From Oscheius onirici (lineage: Eukaryota; Nematoda; Chromadorea; Rhabditida; Rhabditidae), in assembly GCA_932521025.1 (NCBI GenBank), contig OW051471.1:10478001-10542000 (forward strand): 64,000 nt of DNA, written 5' to 3'. This document shows positions 48,560 to 57,835 of the stretch, piece by piece. How positions within the stretch are numbered: the first letter of the stretch is position 1; each line of letters opens with the position of its first letter. The translations under genes were made by a program, and so were the position numbers. The notes beneath the pieces are model-generated. The model was not told where the DNA came from. It worked only from the letters and a program-made list of their open reading frames with translations, and searched no databases.

Positions 48560-48840
48560 AAGATCCAACAAACCAATTCCTAAAACAAATAGAGCCATCC
48601 TTTCACTTCTAAAACAGAATCGGAGATAGATTACTGCCAAGGTTCTTCCTCAAACTTTCTTTCCCTGTTGTATATTTCTCCTTACCCCAAGTTTTATACC
48701 GCGTTTTATTATACCCCTAATTCCAATATCGTTCCCCTCTTGCTACCCCTTTTACCTGTACTTTTCATACAGCCTCATTCCCCTCTCTCCCCTTTCAATA
48801 CTTCGCCTATGTCCAATTCATAGAAATAAATAAATAAACG
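48560..48840 (+). repeat. Possible LINE 3' end
   Basis: A C/T-rich stretch ending in aaataaataaataaa (48825-48839), like the tails of the LINE fragments at 38.0 and 40.4 kb. The coding signal is weak, so this is tentative. Confidence 0.3.
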
Positions 48841-49010
48841 TTTTTCAGCTTGAAGGAAACTACGCACACTGTAAAATAGAAAAGCGTTGGTCAGAACGCG
48901 CAACAGTGATTCAATGCTTCGCTTCGTAGTCCGCCAAATTTTGAGCTTTTCCTTGATATTCTGATAGTTGTGATAGCCTTTGCAAGCAGAGTCATGGATT
49001 GCGAACATTT

Positions 49011-50425
49011 ATGTTTCCCATATTTTACTCCAATGGATCAACTTTCCATAATCAAAAAGGTAAGTCAGTTCAATGAACTAAATTAAAGCAGTCCAGCTCT
49101 CCCCTGACGCCTTTTGCAAAATCTACCGATCTTGTAAATCAATTTACCTACTGCTGAACAGAAATATTGGAAAGTTCCACATTCCCATCGAAGCTGCGCT
49201 CGTATTGAAACTAAACGAAAAAGATGAAGTGAGTTGCCACAACAGTACGTTTGAGAATCAATTTTTCAGATACTTCTAGGAAAGAACAAGTTTTTTCGGG
49301 GTCTTCCCTCAATTCCAGTCAAACGAGACAACATCTTTGAGGAAACTGTTAAGATTTTGAATTTCCACTGCATTGGATACTTCAAACTCTTAACAATGTC
49401 CTTTGAGCGGATGCCTCATTGGATCAGCGAGGTAAAAGTTTCCGTAGTATAACCTAACCATTATTTCAGCCTCTAATTTCCACATCCGAAATGGCTCAGC
49501 TGGGAAGAGCCTTCAAGGAATGCAAAGTTCAAGCGGATAATCTATTTCTACAACTGGACCATAATTCCAGGGAACTTCTTCAGACATTGAGACCCAGCAT
49601 TTACTCTCTCCAACTTGTTAATGACAAGATTGAAGAAGCCGATCTGGAACTTCTACGTCATGCTGTGAGTCTATATTCTGGCCATTTCTAAGAGAAAGTG
49701 AGATACAGTAACCGATTTTCGTTCGTTTTGAGACCATTCAGTTCGTAAAAAGTAGATATTCAACCATGGAATTTGTGGCTTAAGAGGTGTAAAAAGCGAT
49801 TACGGTATCAGTCTCTCCAAAATGGTCTATACAATTCGGTTCATCCAAAAAAAATTTCTTTCCAGGACTATATCGAGACCATTCACACAACACCCGACCT
49901 CGGTGCCTTTTTGCTGAAAAACGTTGCTGGATACACTTGGATCAGAATAAGATCGCGTTTTCATTACCAAGACTTTCTTCCCAGCCTAAGCGACTTGATC
50001 AGAGTGAGCACCTACAAAACTTTACGAAATTTACTTTTAAAAAAAAATTACTTTTTTAGAAAGCTCAAAAAATCGAAATGAAGGATGTGACGGTGAGATT
50101 GACAGCTCCTCATCGCGATGGAGAACAAGTATCGGATGTAGCAGACAAATTTGAGAAGCCATTGTTTCGTTACGATCACCACGACCATGGAACAGTTATG
50201 ATCTACCCATCAGCCAAGACCTGCTTCAACGTGCTCATAATTACTCCGTTTAACGGGAAGATGTGGATGAGTCTCAACGAACTGGAAGACAAAAGAGAAA
50301 TTGTGCAGCGATTTCTTCATAGTTTGGATAACTTCAATGACAGTTCAGTGTTTCGAGAAATTGATCTGGCTGGATTTGCAAGGGATCTGGAGATGTTGGA
50401 CATGGGCTGTAAGCCAGTTTTGTAA
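49011..50425 (+). CDS. Unrecognised protein, ~380 aa
   Basis: Seven exons join in frame: MFPIFYSNGSTFHNQK from 49011, a 32-nt intron, VQLSPDAFCKIYRSCKSIYL and HIPIEAALVLKLNEKDE, then ILLGKNKFFRGLPSIPVK, NFHCIGYFKLLTMSFERM, PLISTSEMAQLGRAFKEC, DYIETIHTTPDLGAFLLK and WIRIRSRFHYQDFLP, and a last exon from ~50059 with MKDVTVRLTAPHRDGEQ, YDHHDHGTVMIYPSAKTC, FNVLIITPFNGKMWMSLN, ending LDMGCKPVL at 50425. No signal peptide or membrane helix, so probably intracellular. I recognise no domain. Good coding quality and clean splicing support a real gene. Confidence 0.75.
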
Positions 50426-50509
50426 TGAAACATTGTGAAATCTTGTTTTGTCTCATAAAGTATGTAGTTTTCTGCACAATCTTAGTCTATTGTAAAGTAA
50501 AGAAACTAT

Positions 50510-50645
50510 ATCCTCGAACTTTGAGGGAGAAACCTCAATGTTCTAGCTCACAAATGCATTCCAGTTTACTATGACTGCAAAATTTTAGCGTTCGACGAGT
50601 TCTACAACTTTGCATAACTCAGAGTTTCAAAGTTCGAGGGTACTG
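50510..50645. repeat. Short inverted repeat, possible MITE remnant
   Basis: 'atcctcgaactttgag' at ~50510-50525 is the inverse of 'caaagttcgagggta' at ~50628-50642, with 100 nt between. No coding; lies in the spacer between two plus-strand genes. The rest of 50426-51005 shows nothing I can name. Confidence 0.45.
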
Positions 50646-51005
50646 TTACTATCCCCCGTTTACCCAGTTCATACAAGCGACAGTTGCACCTGCCTCTTCG
50701 GTCTGATAAGACCCGAAAGGAAGGAAAGGAGCCAAGACCATAAAAGCCATAAATTTTGTCTTTTAGCAGAACGGCTGCTACCAATGCCCACATTATCCCG
50801 TCAGCTCATAGAACAATCTTCTCTTTGAAAATAATCCCATTGCCCACTATCGGAGAATTTTTCTTATCGGACCTTCAAAGAATCTGTTGCCCTTTGCGGC
50901 ACATTTTTTTTCTTCTTGACAAAATGTTCTATTTTCAGGCCAACCACCTGATTTTAATCAGAGTGAGAACAGTGATTGTTTCCATCCAGAGCCTGTTATC
51001 ATATT

Positions 51006-54000
51006 ATGAGACGCCTCTGGCTGCTCTCCCTTCTCCTTCCGCTTGCTTTTACAACAGAACTTTCCTGTCCTACTCTTGGAACAGCTGCCTATATTTTTAC
51101 TACAATTACTCAGGATGTCGATATTTCTGGGTTTATTGGGTTATTGTCTTTTTATTCCAAGGTTAGTTTTCGTTTTCTGACAAAAGACAGAAAAAGCTAT
51201 TCAAAGAAGTTGCTGCCTTCCCTTAGTTTGGGGAAGGTCAAAAAAAGGTCATCCAAAATTTTCAACCGTGAAGAAATCTTAATTATTCAGCTCACGCCTG
51301 CATTATCTAATTGCTTTGTTCAGCAAACTTGTAGAATGTGTGAAAACCTTGAAAACCATCGCAATGCTGGAAAATCTCGAAAAATAAAATTTCATCTCAA
51401 AGTCCCCAACTTTGGGCAGAGGGTTCTCGTTTGCTAGAGGTGTGCTACAGAGACAGAGAGACAAGAACATGTTGACAATGATTTCCTGCAGATTGCTCAC
51501 TGAAATTTTCAACAAAAGTTGCGAAAGTAGCCGCGACACGAATCATTCTTATCTGAGCATGTCCGCGACATTTCACTCCTGTTCCCCGCCGCTGACCTGA
51601 TAATTTTTGTGCTCTGTCAGTGCTGATTTTTTCGGCGAAGACGAAACGTCAGAGCACGTGTGTGAATTTTCAGCTGATGCCGATAAATGAGACCATCGAA
51701 TATCACTTCTATTTTGGGGCGACCAGGCAGGATCAAGTGACCACGGCCAATATACAGGAAGAAGTTGAAACCTGGGTCAATGAGCCGGACTACTTGAACC
51801 AAATTTATAATGCTTCGATCGTTTACAACACTAATATGGTCCAATATGACGATGGAAATTCGTCTCTTTCCAAAGTCATGGACACTGTTTTTACCTTGGT
51901 AAGGGCATTTGTCATCGCCGAACAAAATTTTCAGATAGAGCAACAAAATCAGCAGCCACTGACTGTTGTATTGAAGAAGCAAGTGGTCGTTTTGACTGAT
52001 TATGTTCCAGTCAACGTAACTAATGTCATTAATACGAACACTGAGGTTGGTGAGCACATATCAGAGACAGACGGATAGTATGAAGGTTCAAAATAGTTCT
52101 ATCTAGTCACTCGTTTTGTCTCATTCACATAGGCGCGGAGCATATCTTATGGTCTTCCGAACAATTTGCTTCATTTTTTAGGATAACCGAAGGATACTGT
52201 AGTTTTGGCTAGCAATCAGAGTATAAGAGGTATCTATTAGTGTAACCTGAAATTCACTAAATTCAAATTCACAGACTTACCTAAAACATCGAAACTTACC
52301 GTTATCCTAAGAGTTCCGTGATAGGCTCTTAGGTTTTCCATATCTCAGAATTAACAAATTTATAACATGCAATGCCTTCCTGTAAACTTTAATCTTTCAG
52401 GTGAACACTCAGCGGTTCGCCCTCTTCCATGGCCTAGACGACCAGACGCTTATCAACTACTTGAACTATCCAGTCTACTCAGTAGACCAGGACTCTTTGA
52501 TTCCCAGTTTGCGGAAGACGACTCAGAAAAACTTGCCCTTCCGTGAGCTTTACAAATTTTTTTTAGAATGATCGAAATATTTAGAATTTCCGGATGTCCA
52601 CGAAGTCAAGCCACAGGCTGACAATTTCATTTTTCTCACATCACCGGATCCAGTAGCTTTGCAAGAAATCGTCTCGTCTACAGTTGGCGGCGATATGTGC
52701 TCACTGCAACAGACCAGAATGTACAGTGAATTCATAAATGTGAAAATTGCTAGTAACAAAACAGTCGAGGGTAAGACACCATTGAAAGGGAACTAAACGC
52801 GTTCAGACATCTTTTTTCCTTGGCTGGGGACCGAAACCTCGAAATTTCTCAAGAAGTGCATAGTTAGTCTTCCCCTGGAGCCAGACAATGCCTGTGACAA
52901 TGCCGTTAATCAAGTTGTGGAACAATTTGCTGAAACTGTTGCCAGGAAGACGGATAATCTGACGTTTATCACCTTCGTCTCCCATGATGACGACTGTGTT
53001 ATGCCTCTACTGAACAATTCTGGGATGCAACTGTCTAATCTGGTGAGTATTCAGGTGTGAACTCTCTGTGGAGCAAACTGTAGACAGAAAAAACAAATAT
53101 TTGTGACTTGTGAATATCGTAGTTTTTTTAGGTTACTTACCCTAGAAATCACGTAATGTATAATGTTCAACTTTTGACTATTTAAGGGCATTAGATGCTG
53201 GGGAATTTCTTTTGACTAGAATCTGACCCAAGACAATTTTCGTGACTGTTTTTTCCTTATAACTAGAGTCAAAATTTGGGCACTCTTGGCAGGCTTCCGT
53301 TAACTTTAACATGTGTTTGAACACTGTTAGAAATAAGATATTCTTTTGGAAGCGAATAGCCTTTGTGTTATAGTCAGTTTGACAGTATACCTTTCCAGAC
53401 AAGCATCCGGATCGTCAGCTCTCAACTTCTGAAAGACTCTTACATTTCACTAGGACTTCCACTAAAGAACCACGGTTTCCTGTCTCCGGAGAAGGATCAC
53501 CAACTCATTCAGAACAACAAGTACTACTTGACAAACTTTAGTACCAACTGTGTTTCGACGGTACCTCTAGTCCCAATGACAGCTGCCTATCCGTACCGTC
53601 GTCCCAAACATCTGCGAATAGCTCTGGATGACATGTTATGGATTACTGTATGTGCAAGTATTTGTTGCACAACCACTGGATGTATACTTTACAATTACGT
53701 CAAGAGGAGCCAGAAGAAGCAGCAGGAACTTTTGAATGAGATTATGGGACAGCCGAGGTATAACTTAAACCAACTTAATAAGCGTGTGGTTCAGAATCGC
53801 TGCCAAGGAAAATCTTGTGAATACACGACTTCCGTGGGAGATTAAACAAGAGAAAGTTCACATTGACAAAGAATTCTTACTAGGAGAGGGAACGGTTTCA
53901 AATGTCTATTTGGGTGAGTGATCTAAAGTTTTTTATTGAGCTAAAACACAAAAACTAGGACCTTTCCAAGCTGCCATTTTACTTTGTCAGTCAGTTTTTA

Positions 54001-55307
54001 GGTAAACTGAAAGGAAAATCGCCCATCATGCAATGGATCGACAAGATTGAAATGAAGCAGTATCAAGACTGTGCTGTAGCTGTCCGAGTTCCAAAGCATT
54101 TCGACGAACCGGAGGAGGATCAGCTATCAAGAGAAATTCAGTCCATGAGAAGACTTAAACATCACGATCATGTGGCTTTGCTTCTTGGTTGGACTAACAA
54201 AGATGGACTGGTTTGTAGTCTTCTGGAACTGACTCATACCAACTTGATAAAGTACCTCGGACAAGTCAAGGAGACGTGGGTAGAAACTGATTACCAGAAG
54301 TTGGAATGAATTTAGACAAATGAACAGTTCGGAAGGACTGCAGGGGAACAAGTACATTCCCTACCAAGTTCTGTTCAAAATCATCTGGGAGATTTGCGAC
54401 GGAATGGCCTATGTCCATTCGAGGAATCTGATACATAGAGATTTAACAGCAAGAAACATTTTGTTAACAACTGGATTGAGAGCTAAGGTGAGTGGTTTTG
54501 CCTGGTTCTTAGCTACCGTAAATATTTGAATAGAGGCACTGCGCCACTATTCGAATACAAAAAATACGCAATTGCGTCCGCAATTTTTTCATATTGACTA
54601 CGACATTTTTTTTACCTTTTTCATTATTTTTTACTGGTAGCCGGGATTCATATCTGTATGGGAAAAATACTAGAAAAGTCGAAAAATGTTTTCTTCAATC
54701 CGAAGAAATGCGTACGTAATTGCGTATTTTTTGGTATTCGAATCGTGGCGCAGAGCCTCTATTCAAATATTTACGGTAAGTTATGCCAAATGGGTCCCAC
54801 CCGATTTGAAAATGCACTATTCAGATCTCTGGCTTTGGCTTCTGTTCCGAGGTCGACGACTACAAATTTGCACCGCATTCTGTAGCTCTCCGATTCCTCC
54901 CAGTCCGCTGGATGGCTCCAGAGGCCTTCCAGGGCAAGTTTACAACAAAAAGTGACATGTAAGAAACTTTTTTCATCAAAATTTCATATCCCATTTCAGT
55001 TGGTCTTTTGCCATTACTCTTTACGAAATCTTCGCTCTTGGAGAGGTACCATTTGAGGATCTGAGGCGGCCTGAAGACATCGTCGAAGCTGTCAGGAAAG
55101 GCCGAATTCCTACCTGTCCTCAGTATGCATCCAAAGAAACGTGGGCTTTAAAAAGAAAAAAAAAGAAATTAAAATTTTAGGTTCAGCACGATGAGGAGCT
55201 GTCTACAGCAGTTTCCGGAAAGACGCCCACATTTCGGGCAGCTTCTCGAAGTTTTCATGCAGCAGTCTGAAAGCTTCTATTGTAATTCGGCCTTCGAAGG
55301 CGACTGA
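51006..55307 (+). CDS. Receptor tyrosine kinase-like protein, predicted pseudokinase
   Basis: Signal peptide MRRLWLLSLLLPLAFTTELS, then a long Asn-glycosylated ectodomain (INETIEYHFYFGA, YNASIVYNTN, KKQVVVLTDYVPVNVTN). Parts are reminiscent of a von Willebrand A fold, but this is not secure. A membrane helix (MLWITVCASICCTTTGCIL, ~53640) is followed by a kinase domain: Gly loop GEGTVSNVYLG, beta-3 CAVAVRVPKHF (Arg where the catalytic Lys should be), HRDLTARNIL (HRD Asp kept), SGFGF in place of DFG, RWMAPEAF, WSFAITLYEIF, and C-terminal lobe MRSCLQQFPERRPHFGQLL, ending at 55307. Overall closest in style to nematode KIN-16/OLD-type receptors. Loss of the beta-3 Lys and DFG Asp argues against phosphotransfer. 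A MITE sits in the intron between HRD and DFG. Confidence 0.82.
54514..54778. mobile_element. MITE with ~75-bp inverted ends, in kinase intron
   Basis: Begins taccgtaaatatttgaatag and ends with its inverse (tattcaaatatttacggta). Inner arm text is also inverted: 'gcgccactattcgaata' against 'tattcgaatcgtggcgc', and 'aaaatacgcaattgcg' against 'aattgcgtatttt'. No coding capacity. The flanks are 'agc' and 'agt', so no clear target duplication. It lies in the kinase intron at ~54487-54809. Confidence 0.85.
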
Positions 55308-55385
55308 TCTCACTTCCAAGTCATAATAAAACTCGTTTCTTATCGATAATGAGAAATTGCTGTGAACTTTTCTCATCCAGGAACT

Positions 55386-55393
55386 CTATATAA
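55386..55393 (+). promoter_or_regulatory. TATA-like element
   Basis: 'ctatataa' about 33 nt before the start codon of the small secreted gene at 55419, within a short intergenic gap of 111 nt after the kinase gene. Confidence 0.45.
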
Positions 55394-55418
55394 CAGAAGC
55401 GGTTATAACAGACATAAA

Positions 55419-55919
55419 ATGGTATTTGCCTTCTTTTTCGCGCTCTGCACCATGGCTTCCCCAGTTTTTGATATTTCATGTTGTTACTCGATTACTGCAG
55501 TAACGGCAGACATTACATGGGATGTGTAGCGGGTGAAATTGGAGCTCTCTGTTGTACGCGGAGCAGATAAACTTAACAAAAAAATAAACCTCAGCACGGC
55601 CGGTAAGCTTCTTTAAAAGTTTGAGGCGCGACAAAATGTTACATATTTGGACATTTTCTTTGAGCACCTTTCAGAAAACGAATCTTGGGACTGTTGGCGG
55701 GACGTTGTTAATGATTATGAGACGAAAGCTCTTCGAGGAAGACTATTACAGGAGATCGCGATGGATCCTCGTGTGGTCAGTTTGGAAACAAGAAAGACTC
55801 ACGACGGATACTGGGGCCAGAAATCTGCCTCACGAACAGGTGGAATGAGACACTCCGCATCGACTATGTACTTCTACATGGAGGAGAACTTGCTGGACAT
55901 GCATAAATCTTGTGTATAG
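55419..55919 (+). CDS. Small secreted protein, family unknown
   Basis: Exon 1 (55419-55499) gives a signal peptide MVFAFFFALCTMASPVFD and I-S-C-C-Y-S-I-T-A. A ~165-nt intron probably joins it to HLSENESWDCWRDVVNDYE, RLLQEIAMDPRVVSLETR, HDGYWGQKSASRTGG and MYFYMEENLLDMHKSCV, stop at 55917. The acceptor (tttgag rather than tttcag) is weak, so the exact junction is uncertain. About 115 residues, four or five Cys. No family recognised. Confidence 0.55.
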
Positions 55920-56157
55920 TTTTCACGTTGTTTTTGTGATAAACAGTGTTTTACCCCTTGGTTTTGCGCCCTTATCTAGCGAGATTGATCAGACTGATCT
56001 GATCATGCAAAAACCGTCAATGTATTCCAGTCAACAAAACAACACTATTTCCTGTCTATTTGTTTTGCAGCAGGTGTTGTTTCCATTGGTCCGCCACATA
56101 TAAATGGGCTTCTGACTCCAATAGTCGATCACAAAACTTTTCCGACGCTACAAAACA

Positions 56158-56918
56158 ATGATCTTCCTGTTCTTTTTGTTAGGTAAACCTAGGGTAACAA
56201 ACGACCCAATGAAAAACCTCTAGGTTTGGTGGAGTCAGTTCCCGAAAAGTGTCAACTTCCTTTGGAATCGGGTATGTGTTTGGGTTACTTCCAAAAGTAC
56301 GGCTACAATACAACGACTGGACAATGTCAGATGTTCATTTACGGCGGATGTCAGGGAAATGACAATCGGTACCGTATCTTTAATAAAAAAAATTATATTT
56401 TCAGTTTTGACACGATGGAAGAGTGCCAGAAAGAATGTCAGAACGAGTCTCCGGACGTTTGTTCCCTTCCTCTAGTCACTGGCCGTTGTCGAGCTTACAT
56501 AAAAAAGTAGGGTCATTTTTGGCAGATTCAGAACAAGCTCCCAGGTACGGTTTCAACACGACTACTGGACAATGTGAACTGTTCATTTATGGAGGATGTG
56601 GAGGTAATGCCAACAGGTAACCAATTTTAAAAAGAAATCTAATGAAAACTACTTAGTTTCGACACGATTGAAGAATGCCAGAAGAGATGTCCCGGGAAGA
56701 TATCAGATGTTTGCAGCCTACCAATTGTTAAAGGACCGTGTAAAGCCTTCATGCCAAGCTATGGTTTCAATTTGATGACTCAAAAGTGCGAGTACTTTGT
56801 GTATGGAGGCTGTGAGGGAAATGATAACAGGTGACACTCCGAAAAACAATGGAATAGGTTTTTGTTCAGATTCGGTACTGAAGAAGAATGCGAAGAAAAG
56901 TGCCCTGAAAAATGCTAA
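56158..56918 (+). CDS. Secreted protein with three Kunitz (BPTI) domains
   Basis: Signal peptide exon MIFLFFLL (56158-), a 43-nt intron, then three Kunitz units each with six Cys: [19 protein letters not shown]...[12 protein letters not shown]...[21 protein letters not shown] (38-nt intron) [37 protein letters not shown]...[13 protein letters not shown]...CPEKC, stop 56916-56918. Introns fall after each G-x-x-N-R. The reactive-site (P1) residues after the second Cys are Leu, Arg and Lys, so domains 2 and 3 look like trypsin-type inhibitors and domain 1 chymotrypsin/elastase-type. The last exon and half of the previous one belong to the 1186-bp segment duplicated at 60.4 kb. Confidence 0.93.
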
Positions 56919-56990
56919 AGAAATAAAGTTTTGTCCCAAAACGAAGCTCAGGGTTGGAAAGGAAGAAATGTAGACGAAAAAAAGGCGAAA

Positions 56991-57109
56991 AGCTTACGAC
57001 ACCCGGGATTCCCAAGCCGTCTCCGATCCAAGTACTAACCGGGCCCAACGTTGCTTGACTTGCCAGATCGGACGGGATGGCGTACTTTCAACGTGGTGTG
57101 GCCGTAAGC
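56991..57109 (-). rRNA. 5S ribosomal RNA gene, copy 1
   Basis: 119 nt. On the minus strand it starts gcttacggccacacc and ends gtgtcgtaagct, with the conserved core catcccgtccgatctggcaa, the A-box region and the C-box agtacttggatcggagacgg. A T-run (ttcgcctttttttcg) follows as Pol III terminator. The upstream flank ccttatctaggtcctctctt is shared by all three copies. Lies between the Kunitz and RdRP genes. Confidence 0.95.
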
Positions 57110-57461
57110 GAACGTGGAGAAAGAGAGGACCTAGATAAGGGGAGGGTATACCCCTGTTCGGAAAGGGCAGAGACTCAGAGATGGCAGACGGAGCGAGCAT
57201 TAAAGCACTTCCCGCTTTCCCAGTTAGAAATTGTGTTTCTAAGCCAAAAAAAATTGGTTTTCCAGCCAATTTCACGCGACATTTTTTCTTTTTCCTGCCT
57301 TAATTTATTAGTAGGAAATTCACTGTTCTTTCATTTCGTGTCAACGAAAATGTAGACTTTTTTGAAAACAGGTGAACATTTTGGTCGCGCTTCGCGCTTT
57401 TCACAGAGTTTCTTCGCTTTGGCATCTATTTTCATTGTCGCTCTTTTTTTTTCAAAAAGAT

Positions 57462-57648
57462 TTTAGCTCTTCCCTTCGAGACCCACTTAGAATGTAAACG
57501 TTGAATACTCAGCCAACTAATTCGAAAGATACGCAGCGAACTTTGGAAATTGTTGGCTGAGTATCCAACGTTTGTGTGCTAAGTGGGTCTCGAAGGGAAG
57601 AGCTAAAATCTTACGGTAATCCCTCTTCTTTTTGAACAGACCATATGG
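57462..57648. mobile_element. Foldback MITE, copy in donor segment
   Basis: Arms are inverted: 'ttttagctcttcccttcgag' near the left end against ctcgaagggaagagctaaaa on the right, with ttggctgagta repeated inverted in the middle. The right end (ttctttttgaacagaccata) matches the 6.4-kb copy. The left terminus is missing, so it is truncated. It lies ~190 nt upstream of the RdRP start. Confidence 0.8.
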
Positions 57649-57835
57649 CGTGGCTTCTTGCGATCCTATTCGCCACCCACAACATTTTTATCACCACCAA
57701 TACCGTTTAAGCAAATTTTGAGCTACCAACCAACGTTTCACGAAGTAACTCCCACGGATCGAAACTTTTCATTTTGCAACTACACTTCCACTCTTCACAA
57801 CCAGACTCCCCGGATCGTAACCAATTCGAAAAACC

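Noticed and set aside
51205-51245. Hairpin gccttccc...ggggaagg like the 3' stem of the SL1 RNA
   Set aside because: No leader sequence, donor or Sm site upstream; it sits in a kinase intron and is probably chance.
56994-57275. Open reading frames overlapping the 5S genes (also at 61281-61562)
   Set aside because: They read through 5S rRNA and spacer; identical frames only reflect the duplication.
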